Made by a program: the position numbers and the translations under genes
Part shown: one piece after another, positions 8,932-16,498 of the stretch
Numbering within the stretch: the first letter of the stretch is position 1
Layout of the letters: each line of letters starts with the position of its first letter
Source: Stutzerimonas zhaodongensis
Lineage (GTDB): Bacteria > Pseudomonadota > Gammaproteobacteria > Pseudomonadales > Pseudomonadaceae
Length of the DNA stretch: 64,000 nucleotides
NCBI RefSeq assembly: GCF_003696365.1
Contig: NZ_RFFM01000003.1
Coordinates: forward strand, 1 to 64,000
Direction: 5' to 3'
Notes under the pieces: model-generated
The model's database searches: none
Told to the model about the DNA's origin: nothing
Seen by the model: the letters and a program-made list of their open reading frames with translations, nothing else

Positions 8932-9858
8932 TTACTTTTGAAGGAAGTCGAGCAGATCCTGATTGAGGCGATCCTTGTGGGTATCAGCCAACCCATGTGG
9001 TGCGCCCGGATAAACGATCAGCTTGGCGTCTTTCACGAGTTTGGCTGCGGCATGGGCGGAGGCATCAATCGGCACGATCTGGTCGTCGTCGCCATGCACG
9101 ATCAGTGTCGGCACGTCGAACTTGGCCAAGTCGCTGCGGAAATCAGTGGCTGAGAACGCGGCGATCGAGTCATAGGTGTTCTTGTGACCTGCCTGCATGC
9201 CCTGAACCCAGAACGAGTCGATCAGCCCCTGAGACGGTTTCGCTCCTTCGCGGTTGAAGCCGAAGAACGGTCCGGATGCGATGTCGCGATACAGCTGCGA
9301 GCGGTTTTCCAGGGACGCTTTACGCAGGCCGTCGAACACCTCGATGGGCAGGCCATCTGGGTAGTCCTCGGTTTTGAGCATCATCGGCGGGACGGCGCTG
9401 ATCAGTGCTGCTTTCTTCACGCGGTCGGTACCGTGGCGGCCGATGTAGCGGGTGATCTCGCCACCACCGGTCGAGAAGCCAACCAGGGTCACATCATTAA
9501 GGTCCAGCGTCTCGATCACCGTGGCCAGATCATCAGCATAGTGATCCATGTCGTTGCCTTCCCACGGCTGACTGGAGCGACCATGGCCGCGGCGGTCGTG
9601 GGCAATCACGCGATACCCCTTGTCGGCCAGGAACAGCATCTGTGACTCCCAGCTATCGGAGTTCAGGGGCCAGCCGTGGCTGAAGGTTACGACTTGTCCG
9701 TCTTTCGGACCCCAGTCCTTGTAGTACAGCTGTACGCCGTCTTGGGTGGTGATGTAACTAGTGGCCTGTGGCTGAATGGTTTCAGCGAGGCTGACGTCTG
9801 CTGCCAAGGTTGCGAACGCTGCGCTGGCTGCCAGAAGGGTCTTGGTGATCTTGCTCAT
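8932..9858 (-). CDS. Exported alpha/beta hydrolase, chloroperoxidase-like
   Basis: A 308-residue alpha/beta-hydrolase of the non-haem haloperoxidase/esterase group. The catalytic triad is visible: Ser129 in GFSTGGG, an aspartate in HGDDDQIVP (257-259), His288 in GAPHGL. The oxyanion region [10 protein letters not shown] is also present. Residues 1-25 are a signal peptide ([20 protein letters not shown]), so the enzyme should be periplasmic or secreted. The ATG at 9858 has GAGGAAG upstream; an ATG eight codons earlier lacks such a site and would weaken the signal peptide. It is co-directional with ohr and a ferric-reductase-like membrane gene. Substrate unknown; likely an esterase or perhydrolase. 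Confidence 0.88.
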   Translation of the reverse strand: MSKITKTLLAASAAFATLAADVSLAETIQPQATSYITTQDGVQLYYKDWGPKDGQVVTFSHGWPLNSDSWESQMLFLADKGYRVIAHDRRGHGRSSQPWEGNDMDHYADDLATVIETLDLNDVTLVGFSTGGGEITRYIGRHGTDRVKKAALISAVPPMMLKTEDYPDGLPIEVFDGLRKASLENRSQLYRDIASGPFFGFNREGAKPSQGLIDSFWVQGMQAGHKNTYDSIAAFSATDFRSDLAKFDVPTLIVHGDDDQIVPIDASAHAAAKLVKDAKLIVYPGAPHGLADTHKDRLNQDLLDFLQK

Positions 9859-9983
9859 TTTTGCTTCCTCGGTTATAGGCAATCGGAATGATCGCGTTTC
9901 AATTAGTGTTTGGTGATTGATGGCGTGCCTGAGGGCACCGTTTCGCTAACCCGACCGCAACATCTGGCCGTGTGTCGGGTGCA

Positions 9984-10631
9984 TCAGGAGGCCATTGCCG
10001 CCCGGCGGATCGATGGCTGTCTGGCGTGGCTGCGCTTGTTGGCGATGGCCAGCTTGCCGACCAGGCGAACGGCTACGGCTGCACAGATGAGGCCGAAGGG
10101 CAGCACGTACCAGTCGCTCATCGCGATGCGTTTGAAGTTGGAGAAGGCGAATACCGCGACGATGATCCACATGCCGGTTACATGCAGCGCCTTCCAGGCT
10201 TTTGGCCCCAACAAGCGAGCCGGCCCTTTGAATGACGTCAGTGCCATAAGCAGGATGAAGGCATAGGCCGTGCCGCCCGGAATGTTGTTCGCAACGGTTC
10301 GTGCCGGCCAGAATTCCGTGTTGAGCTGACCGTAGGCGTAGATCAGTACGGCATGGACCAGATGAGAGAAGGCGAAGGCAAGCCCGATGAAGCGCCGTTC
10401 ACGCACCAGCGCTTTGGAAATAGGCGAGGGCACCAGTACAGCGAAGGCCGATGCGGTAAACGCAATGAGGAACAATACGAAGGAGGAGCGGGCGGTGAAG
10501 CGTATGGCGCTGCGCAGCCCTTCGATGAGATCGGGTTGTACGGCGATCGCGGTCGCGCTCATCACAGCAACCAGTGCCGCGATCAGGCCGAAAAGTTGCC
10601 AGCTTCTGAAGCTGTTGGATTGAATATTCAT
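9984..10631 (-). CDS. Ferric-reductase-like transmembrane protein
   Basis: A 215-residue polytopic inner-membrane protein with six or so hydrophobic segments, resembling the haem-binding transmembrane domain of ferric reductases and MsrQ/YedZ. It has histidines His90 and His93 (FSHLVHAVLIYAYG) and His150 (KALHVTGMW), plausible haem ligands, and the family-like IRFTARSSFVLFLIAFTASA. No flavin or NAD domain is present, so it would need a partner. AGGAGA precedes the ATG. It lies upstream of the exported hydrolase and ohr on the same strand and downstream of the two-component genes, which fits an envelope redox function. Exact role unassigned. Confidence 0.75.
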   Translation of the reverse strand: MNIQSNSFRSWQLFGLIAALVAVMSATAIAVQPDLIEGLRSAIRFTARSSFVLFLIAFTASAFAVLVPSPISKALVRERRFIGLAFAFSHLVHAVLIYAYGQLNTEFWPARTVANNIPGGTAYAFILLMALTSFKGPARLLGPKAWKALHVTGMWIIVAVFAFSNFKRIAMSDWYVLPFGLICAAVAVRLVGKLAIANKRSHARQPSIRRAAMAS

Positions 10632-10837
10632 CGCAAGGTCTCCTGTGGGAAGGGCTCTGCCATTCGGGTATCCGGTGGCGAGTCGACAGGGAGAATTCTT
10701 GCAAGGACGTGTATACCGGCTGTGTCATGAACCGGCGGTTTTGCATATTTGTGCGTATAGGGCTGCGCTGGATACAGTAGCTTACAAACCCGTACCCTGT
10801 CCTGGGTACGGGCTGCATGTGGTCCGCGGTGCCGCGT

Positions 10838-12151
10838 CTACCGATCGGGACCGAGCGAGAGGGTGACGCACAGCCCACCACCTTCGCGGTTTCGTAGGCT
10901 CAGCGATCCGCCAATCGCCGTGGCCAGCTGCTGAGCGATGGCCAGACCCAGGCCGGTGCCGCCGGTACTGCGGTTGCGTGAGTTCTCCACGCGATAGAAC
11001 GGCTTGATGACCTCACCCAGAACGTCCTCGGAGATGCCGGGCCCCCGGTCGAGCACGTTGATCGCAACGCCCGTCTCGGCATTGCCGAGGATCTCCACTT
11101 CAGCTGTGCCGGCGTATTTAAGGGCGTTATCCACCAGGTTCACCATGATGCGGCGCAGGGCATGTGGTCGAGTCTCGATGATCGCCCCATTTTTACCGGA
11201 AAGGCTGACCTCATGACCTGTGTCCTGATAGTCCAACACCAGGCTGTCGAGAAAGGAGTCCAGGTTGATGCGGCAACTGGCTTCAGTCGCGCCATGAACG
11301 CTGCGGGCATAAGCGACGCCTTCACGGACCAGATGCTCGATCTCGTTGAGGTCATTGCCCAATTTGTCTTTCTCTACCGAGTCGTCCATGAATTCGGCGC
11401 GCAGTTTCATGCGCGTGATGGGCGTCTGCAGGTCATGAGAAATCGCAGCCAGCAGTTGCATGCGCTCCTTCAGGTACTCGGCGATACGCGCCTGCATGGT
11501 ATTGAAGGCCCGGGCGGCATACGCCACCTCGCGGGGGCCGTTTTCATCCAGCTGCACCGGGTGCGCGTTCGGGTCCAGGTTCTCGACCGCTTCGGCCAAG
11601 CGGCTGAGTGGGCGTATTGCAATCCGTACAGCAAGCCAGGTGCAGCCGATCATCAGCACAAGCTGACCGAACAGGACAAAGGGTAGCCAGGGCGACAGTG
11701 GCTTGACCGAAGGACGCACATCGATGGTGACCGGACTGCCGTCTGCCAGCCGCACTTGGGCCTGGAAGTGCTGACGTGGACCGGGAATCTCGACAAAGGT
11801 CAGGTCATATTCACGGCCCAGTGACGCCTGGAGTGATTGCGCCGCTGTCGCGGCTAGATCGTTCGAGGCGAGCGGAATGCCTGGGTCGTGCTCGCGCAGC
11901 AGATAGTCGTAATTGCGACGCTGCAGGCGCTTGGTCCACTCAGGGCGCTCGGCAGGCGGCAGGCGATCGAGGATAGCGATGGAGGTGGCTGTGTCGTGTT
12001 CGAAGTTGCCCAGCATGGCGGTCTTGGTGCTTTGGTACCGCTCGTAATATTGCGCCGCAAAGGTCAGCGCCTGGGCGAGGATGAGCCCGATCAGAAAAAC
12101 CAGCCACAGCCGTGAGGCCAACGTGCGCGGCCAGTGCAGCACCGACTTCAT
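10838..12151 (-). CDS. Sensor histidine kinase
   Basis: A 437-residue membrane histidine kinase. Transmembrane segment 1 is near residues 14-33 and segment 2 near 155-178, enclosing a periplasmic sensor region of about 120 residues without a recognised domain. A HAMP domain (RIAIRPLSRLAEAVENLD) follows. The phospho-acceptor is His239 in LLAAISHDLQTPITRMKLRAEFM. The ATPase domain shows VNLVDNALKYAG (N box), VLDRGPGI (G1) and GGTGLGLAIAQQLA (G2). The start overlaps the stop of the regulator gene by four bases (ATGA), so the pair is translationally coupled. Signal unknown; divergent DUF2790 genes suggest an envelope or metal cue, which is inference. Confidence 0.92.
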   Translation of the reverse strand: MKSVLHWPRTLASRLWLVFLIGLILAQALTFAAQYYERYQSTKTAMLGNFEHDTATSIAILDRLPPAERPEWTKRLQRRNYDYLLREHDPGIPLASNDLAATAAQSLQASLGREYDLTFVEIPGPRQHFQAQVRLADGSPVTIDVRPSVKPLSPWLPFVLFGQLVLMIGCTWLAVRIAIRPLSRLAEAVENLDPNAHPVQLDENGPREVAYAARAFNTMQARIAEYLKERMQLLAAISHDLQTPITRMKLRAEFMDDSVEKDKLGNDLNEIEHLVREGVAYARSVHGATEASCRINLDSFLDSLVLDYQDTGHEVSLSGKNGAIIETRPHALRRIMVNLVDNALKYAGTAEVEILGNAETGVAINVLDRGPGISEDVLGEVIKPFYRVENSRNRSTGGTGLGLAIAQQLATAIGGSLSLRNREGGGLCVTLSLGPDR

Positions 12152-12888
12152 GTCTGCTCCTCGAGCATCTCGACCGGGAAGGTGAAGACGTAGCCTTCAC
12201 TGCGCACCGTCTTTATATAGGCGGGCTCTCGGGCGTCATCCAGCAATCGCTGGCGTAGGCGGCTGACGAGCAGGTCGATGGAGCGATCGAACAGGTCGGC
12301 CTCGCGACCCTGAGTCAGGTTGAGCAACTGATCGCGGCTGAGCACGCGTTGCGGATGATCGACGAACACGCGAAGCAGCCGGTATTCGGCCCCGCTAAGG
12401 GCGACCAGGGTTTCGTCTTCATCCAACAGGTGGCGGGCAGTGGTATCCAGACGCCACCGGCCGAACTTGAGCAGGCGACCACTCTCGGTGACGACCATGT
12501 TGGGCGGCAGCATGCGAGTGCGCCGAAGCACGGCATTGATACGCGCGAGCAGCTCGCGGGCGGCAAAAGGTTTGGCCAGGTAGTCATCGGCGCCCATCTC
12601 CAGGCCAATGATTCGGTCGGTCTCGTCGGTGCGTGCGGTCAACATCAGTACGGGGGTGGCCTTGTGCTTGCCGGCACGCAGTTCGCGACACAAGAGCAGG
12701 CCGTCGTCACCGGGCATCATGATATCGAGCACGATCAGGTCAACCTGATTGGCCTCCAAAAAGGCCCGCATCTGGCGCCCGTCCGCGACCACCGTGGTGC
12801 GCAGCCCATTCTTCTGCAGGTAGTTGCCAACCAGCTCCCTGATTTCCCGATCATCATCAACGATCAATACATGATCGACATGTTCCAT
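12148..12888 (-). CDS. OmpR-family response regulator
   Basis: A 246-residue two-domain regulator. The receiver domain has the acidic pocket VDDD (10-13), phospho-acceptor Asp55 in LIVLDIMMPGDDG, Thr in MLTART and Lys in YLAKPFAAREL. The C-terminal winged helix covers WRLDTTARHLL through DLLVSRLRQRLLDD...IKTVRSEGYVFTF. The frame is open far upstream (to 13077), but that extension is not protein-like. The ATG at 12888 has GGAGAGCAGGG upstream and starts directly at the receiver (MEHVDHVLIVDDD). Its partner is the kinase that follows. Likely targets include the divergent DUF2790 genes; an inverted repeat at 13069-13085 between them is a candidate site. Confidence 0.93.
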   Translation of the reverse strand: MEHVDHVLIVDDDREIRELVGNYLQKNGLRTTVVADGRQMRAFLEANQVDLIVLDIMMPGDDGLLLCRELRAGKHKATPVLMLTARTDETDRIIGLEMGADDYLAKPFAARELLARINAVLRRTRMLPPNMVVTESGRLLKFGRWRLDTTARHLLDEDETLVALSGAEYRLLRVFVDHPQRVLSRDQLLNLTQGREADLFDRSIDLLVSRLRQRLLDDAREPAYIKTVRSEGYVFTFPVEMLEEQT

Positions 12889-13068
12889 TCCCTGCTCTCC
12901 GAAGTGCGCGCATCGGTTGCGCTGTGTGGCGATGCCAGGCGCCTGCCTTGGCTTCAATTTCAGTCTTTCTGCCGTGCCGAGGATACAGCCGCATGTGAAA
13001 ACAGCGGCGAATGTATCGCTCTGTATCTGAGCCCCTTCCAGACACGTAACGAATCCAACCGGGGGGCT

Positions 13069-13085
13069 TCTCGACACAGTCGAGA
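13069..13085. promoter_or_regulatory. Inverted repeat in the divergent regulator/DUF2790 region
   Basis: TCTCGAC-ACA-GTCGAGA, perfect 7-base arms, lies between the response regulator start (12888) and the first DUF2790 start (13171). Position and symmetry suggest an operator. No regulator assignment is possible from sequence alone. Confidence 0.45.
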
Positions 13086-13170
13086 TACCTCACGGGCATT
13101 AAATGAGCTCCATCGAGACAACGCGACCCGCCTCGATCACACCCAACTCATTGAATGCAAGGAAACGACC

Positions 13171-13431
13171 ATGACTTTCAGAACCATCTCCGCCGCATGC
13201 CTGCTCACCGTTTTGAGCGCCGCTGCATTACCCGCAATGGCCCAGGGCAACGCGGCTAACCAAACCTATTCGTACGGCACCCAGCTGGATATCAGCCAGG
13301 TGATTTCGCTGACCGAAGACAGCGGCCAGAACTGCGGCCTGGTAGATGCCCAGATGACGTACCTCGATTCCCAGGGCGAGCCCCGCGTCCTGACGTACCG
13401 CAAGGTGTCAGCGAATTGCAGCGAAGGCTGA
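13171..13431 (+). CDS. DUF2790 secreted small protein, tandem copy 1
   Basis: An 86-residue DUF2790 protein. The signal peptide MTFRTISAACLLTVLSAAALPAMA is followed by QGNAANQTYSYGTQLDISQVISLTED. Two cysteines remain in the mature chain (QNCGLVDA and SANCSEG). The start at 13171 has AAGGAAA upstream; the same frame is open much further upstream, but that part is antisense to the response regulator gene. It is 70 bases ahead of a near-identical paralogue and divergent from a two-component system. The family is of unknown function; metal or redox stress roles are suggested only by context and by reports from P. aeruginosa. Confidence 0.9.
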   Translation: MTFRTISAACLLTVLSAAALPAMAQGNAANQTYSYGTQLDISQVISLTEDSGQNCGLVDAQMTYLDSQGEPRVLTYRKVSANCSEG

Positions 13432-13501
13432 TTCTGCCAGCTCATTGTTACTTCTACCGCCTCGAAACGATTTTTCTTCATTGAACCAAAGGGATACGAC
13501 C

Positions 13502-13765
13502 ATGACTTTCAAAACTTTCACTGCTGCTTGCCTGCTTACCGTTCTGAGCGTGGGCGCATTACCCGCAATGGCCCAGGGCAACGCAAAAAGCGAAACCTAT
13601 TCCTACGGCACCCAGCTGGACATCAGTCAGGTGATCTCGCTGACCGAAGACGCTGGCCAGGTCTGCGGCTTGGTCAATGCCCATCTCAGCTATCTCGACT
13701 CGATGGGTGAGCAGCGCAGCCTGACGTACCTCAAGCAGGCTGCCAACTGCAACGACGGCGGCTGA
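13502..13765 (+). CDS. DUF2790 secreted small protein, tandem copy 2
   Basis: An 87-residue DUF2790 protein, closely similar to copy 1 over its whole length (both share YSYGTQLDISQVISLTED and MTF.T..AACLLTVLS), so the pair arose by tandem duplication. Signal peptide residues 1-24 end at PAMA-QG. Two cysteines (QVCGLVNA, AANCNDGG) match those of copy 1. AAGGGA lies upstream of the ATG. Most codon differences between the copies are synonymous, showing that the second copy is maintained. It is followed 50 bases later by the GFSRT-repeat gene and then DipZ, likely one operon. Confidence 0.9.
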   Translation: MTFKTFTAACLLTVLSVGALPAMAQGNAKSETYSYGTQLDISQVISLTEDAGQVCGLVNAHLSYLDSMGEQRSLTYLKQAANCNDGG

Positions 13766-13815
13766 CATTCGCCGACCGTCACGCCCCCTTCAATCGTCGC
13801 GCAACAGGATCCGAT

Positions 13816-14193
13816 ATGAAAAACCTCAAGTTCTACCTGACCGCTTTAGCCATTTCGCTCGGGAGTGTGGCTGTCCACGCGAACGCCGGCAGCGAACCCC
13901 ATAGCGTCGACAGTGGGCCCTGCTTTCAGCTCGCGCCTTTGGAAGGCAAAGGCGCTTTGCGGACTCAGTCGGAGAACGGATTTAGCCGTACAACGCTTGC
14001 GTCACAACTAGAGCGTCTGGCAGAGAACGGCTTTTCCAGAACGCCCCTTGGCCCTCATGTGGAACGCTTGGCCGAAGGTGGCTTCAGTCGTACCCGGCTA
14101 GGTATGCAGGCCGAAGCGCTGGCCCACACCACTGTGGCCGGGACGCCCATCGGCGACCGGCTCGGAGCGTTTGCACAAGTCATCTCGGCTTGA
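13816..14193 (+). CDS. Secreted protein with three GFSRT repeats, unknown function
   Basis: A 125-residue protein I do not recognise. Residues 1-24 are a signal peptide (LTALAISLGSVAVHANA). The mature part carries three consecutive 17-residue repeats: ENGFSRTTLASQLERLA, ENGFSRTPLGPHVERLA, EGGFSRTRLGMQAEALA. A weaker fourth unit (AGTPIGDRLGAFAQ) follows. There is a single mature cysteine (GPCFQL). Each repeat reads as a turn (NGFSRT) plus an amphipathic helix, so a binding or scaffolding surface is plausible. It sits between two DUF2790 genes and the DipZ-like redox gene on the same strand. No function is assigned. Confidence 0.75.
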   Translation: MKNLKFYLTALAISLGSVAVHANAGSEPHSVDSGPCFQLAPLEGKGALRTQSENGFSRTTLASQLERLAENGFSRTPLGPHVERLAEGGFSRTRLGMQAEALAHTTVAGTPIGDRLGAFAQVISA

Positions 14194-14300
14194 GGGGTGA
14201 ACACGGACGTGGCAAGCCGCTACGTCGACTTGAACAACACCTGCCGGTCCTGCCTGCTCACGGAAGGTGGGCCTGATCCGCGAACCTCATAGGTAGCATC

Positions 14301-15575
14301 ATGCTTCTCATTGCCTTTCTGGGTGGGATCCTCACGGTCCTCAGCCCATGCATACTTCCAGTCGTGCCTTTCATCTTCGCGGGTGTAAACAGGTCGCGAC
14401 TCTCCATTTTTCTAGTGCTTAGTGGCATGGCTCTGACCTTTGCTCTGGTCTCGAGTCTGGCGGTGGTCGGCAGTGAATGGGTGGTGCGAGCCAACATTGC
14501 TGGCCGTCAGGTCGCGCTGGTGATTCTGGGGTTGTTTACCCTGTCGCTGATTTCAGCGAGATTCGGCACATTGATGGCCAGGCCTTTTGTCGCGTTGGCA
14601 AATCGAATCGATCCCTCCACCCGAGGCGCTAGCGGCCCGCTTGCATCAGTCACCATTGGGCTCGCCACGGGGCTGCTGTGGGCACCCTGTGCCGGGCCCA
14701 TTCTAGGCGCGATTCTCTCCAGCGCGATGCTGCAAGGTGCCGGTACCTGGACCAGTTTGTTGTTGCTTGCCTATGGCCTGGGCAGTGCCAGTGCGTTGTG
14801 TGTGCTGATCGTCGCGGGGCAGGGCTTGGTTTCACGTTTGAAGGCCTGGCTGCCAGCAACCGCTTGGCTTCGGCGTGCCACTGGCTTCGCCGCATTGCTG
14901 GCAGCAGTTCTGATCGGCACCGGGGCGGACCGGCAACTGTTTGAACAGGCATCATCCGAGGGCAGCGCCGCTGCCGAGCACAGCCTCATCACAAACGTGC
15001 CGAAGATTGTCGACTACGTAATAAGCAAGGCTACGGCCGTCTCGCCCGTGGATACACAGGGAGGCAAGCGCATGCCGTCGCTGGAGGGGGCGGTCGACTG
15101 GCTGAACTCGAAACCGCTGAGTACCGAGTCCCTTCGCGGCAAAGTGGTGCTAGTGGATTTCTGGACTTATGACTGCATCAACTGCCAACGCAGCCTTCCC
15201 TACGTCAACCGATGGGCGAAAAAGTACGAGGAGGACGGTCTCGTGGTTATTGGCGTGCACACGCCCGAGTATGCGTACGAGAAACTGGTCAGCAACGTAC
15301 GACGGGAGGTGAAGGATCTGGACATTGCCTACCCGGTGGCTATCGACAACAACTATGCGATATGGCGTGCATTCGATAACAGGTACTGGCCCGCGCATTA
15401 CCTTATCGATGCCAAGGGACAGCTGCGTTTCAGCCACTTTGGTGAAGGGCGCTACGAGGAGCAAGAGCAGATCATTCGACAGCTGCTGGAGGAGGCGCGC
15501 GCCGACAAAGCCTCTGCTTCGCAACTCGCACCTTCTGCTGAGGCGACCCCAATGACACCATCGGTATCCAGTTGA
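14301..15575 (+). CDS. DipZ-type CcdA-thioredoxin fusion
   Basis: A 424-residue protein combining a CcdA-like electron-transfer membrane domain (about residues 1-210, six segments, Cys17 in LSPCILPVVPF and Cys130 in LWAPCAGP) with a C-terminal periplasmic thioredoxin-like domain. The latter has its active site at Cys292/Cys295 (DFWTYDCINCQRSLPYVNRW). Family knowledge: DipZ proteins carry reducing equivalents from cytosolic thioredoxin to the periplasmic domain, which reduces thiols or peroxides. The cis-proline region (WPAHYLIDAKGQLRFSHFGEGRY) is present. It lies 107 bases after the GFSRT-repeat gene and may share its transcript, which would link the DUF2790 and repeat proteins to periplasmic redox. 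Confidence 0.88.
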   Translation: MLLIAFLGGILTVLSPCILPVVPFIFAGVNRSRLSIFLVLSGMALTFALVSSLAVVGSEWVVRANIAGRQVALVILGLFTLSLISARFGTLMARPFVALANRIDPSTRGASGPLASVTIGLATGLLWAPCAGPILGAILSSAMLQGAGTWTSLLLLAYGLGSASALCVLIVAGQGLVSRLKAWLPATAWLRRATGFAALLAAVLIGTGADRQLFEQASSEGSAAAEHSLITNVPKIVDYVISKATAVSPVDTQGGKRMPSLEGAVDWLNSKPLSTESLRGKVVLVDFWTYDCINCQRSLPYVNRWAKKYEEDGLVVIGVHTPEYAYEKLVSNVRREVKDLDIAYPVAIDNNYAIWRAFDNRYWPAHYLIDAKGQLRFSHFGEGRYEEQEQIIRQLLEEARADKASASQLAPSAEATPMTPSVSS

Positions 15576-15602
15576 GCGAAGGCTGGTCAGAGGTCGGATG
15601 AA

Positions 15603-15818
15603 GTGTCCGATACCCAGGGAGACGGCGCCGGCCTCAGCATTCTGCCATTCGAGGACGAGAATCAGCGCCGCTCCACCGAGGTAGACGCTACCAAGGCGGA
15701 GTGGGCACATCCCTCTGGTCAAACACAGATTCAGGTTTTCCAAGCAGGTCGGCTGTCAGTTCTGCCTGTACCGGGTGTTCCTATTCAGGCAGTTGCCGCG
15801 GTTAATCACGCTCATTGA
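15603..15818 (+). CDS. Unrecognised small reading frame, intact copy of a diverged pair
   Basis: A possible 71-residue protein starting with GTG, AGAGG nine bases upstream: MSDTQGDGAGLSILPFEDENQ..., ending ...RLSVLPVPGVPIQAVAAVNHAH. There is no signal peptide, membrane segment or known motif. A relative lies at 7979-8191 with the same first 17 codons (mostly third-position differences), a 30-base shorter middle and one frameshift. The conservation pattern supports coding on this strand, though a non-coding repeat is possible. It starts 28 bases after the DipZ stop codon. Similarity to the other copy continues to about 15840, past the stop. Confidence 0.4.
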   Translation: MSDTQGDGAGLSILPFEDENQRRSTEVDATKAEWAHPSGQTQIQVFQAGRLSVLPVPGVPIQAVAAVNHAH

Positions 15819-15937
15819 CGACCTAGCGCAGCCTACGCACAGGAAAAGCCAGTAGTTCAGTTCATTGCTACCGACGGACTTTCGGTCATGGCACAACCGT
15901 GTAGAATCCCGCGCCCGAAAATGCAGGAGACAATACG

Positions 15938-16258
15938 ATGGCCATCCACTTTTCTGCGTCCGAGGCAAGCGTTGCATGCGGGCGTACTGGCACAAGCCTG
16001 AATAACACGCGGGAAATCGCCGAGGTCACATGCAAGCTCTGCCTTCGCTCTGTCGAAAAGATCGCGAGCGAACCGGTACGCAAGGCGCCAAGCCTTGCTG
16101 AGCTGCGGGCGGCTGCCAAGGCAGAAAAAGCCCTGACAGCTGCGGCTGCAAAAGCTAGCGTGGGCCCGTCACCCCGCGAGCAATGGCTACAACGTCTGGC
16201 GCAACTGCCGGGCCGAAACCGCCTGCCGCGCGGCAGATCTGGGCAGGTTTTCATATAG
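15938..16258 (+). CDS. Small conserved protein with putative zinc-binding cysteines
   Basis: A 106-residue hypothetical protein. The N-terminus ACGRTGTSLNNTREIAEVTCKLCLRSVEK has one cysteine plus a CxxC pair, a pattern typical of small zinc-stabilised modules. The middle is an alanine/lysine-rich helix (AELRAAAKAEKALTAAAAKA) and the tail is basic (GRNRLPRGRSGQVF). AGGAGA precedes the ATG at 15938. No signal peptide, so cytosolic. The acid-poor, basic composition would suit nucleic-acid binding, but that is speculation. Similar short proteins exist in other Pseudomonas as far as I recall. It is a monocistronic gene in an otherwise gene-poor stretch. Confidence 0.7.
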   Translation: MAIHFSASEASVACGRTGTSLNNTREIAEVTCKLCLRSVEKIASEPVRKAPSLAELRAAAKAEKALTAAAAKASVGPSPREQWLQRLAQLPGRNRLPRGRSGQVFI

Positions 16259-16384
16259 GCTTGTAGGGGCTTGCCGGCATAGGGAGTTTGGGTAGTGACC
16301 TGGATCCGGCACTTATGCCCCGGCGACGCGCTGATGGGGTCAGCCGCACAATCCGCATCAATGTCTATTTAGATAACGGCTTTT

Positions 16385-16402
16385 GATGTGTTCAAACACA
16401 TC
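16385..16402. promoter_or_regulatory. Perfect inverted repeat between two hypothetical genes
   Basis: GATGTGTT-CA-AACACATC, 8-base arms and a 2-base centre. It lies in the 240-base gap between two convergent hypothetical genes. It could be a protein-binding palindrome; the loop is too small for an efficient terminator hairpin. Confidence 0.35.
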
Positions 16403-16498
16403 TGAAGTTGAGCGGATTACTCGGCTGGCCGGATCGGTTGCCATGAGCCCTGCCGTCTGTTCGCCAGGGCTGGCGATAGCGCTACCAGGGTTCGATTG

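Noticed and set aside
12889..13077. 63-codon N-terminal extension of the response regulator
   Set aside because: The receiver domain begins at the ATG at 12888 with a strong ribosome site; the extension has no family match.
12349..13170. Long N-terminal extension of the first DUF2790 gene
   Set aside because: It is antisense to the response regulator and not protein-like. The start at 13171 gives a signal peptide and matches the tandem paralogue.
7979..15840. Insertion sequence or transposon explaining the paired small ORFs
   Set aside because: No transposase, terminal inverted repeats or target duplication seen at either copy.
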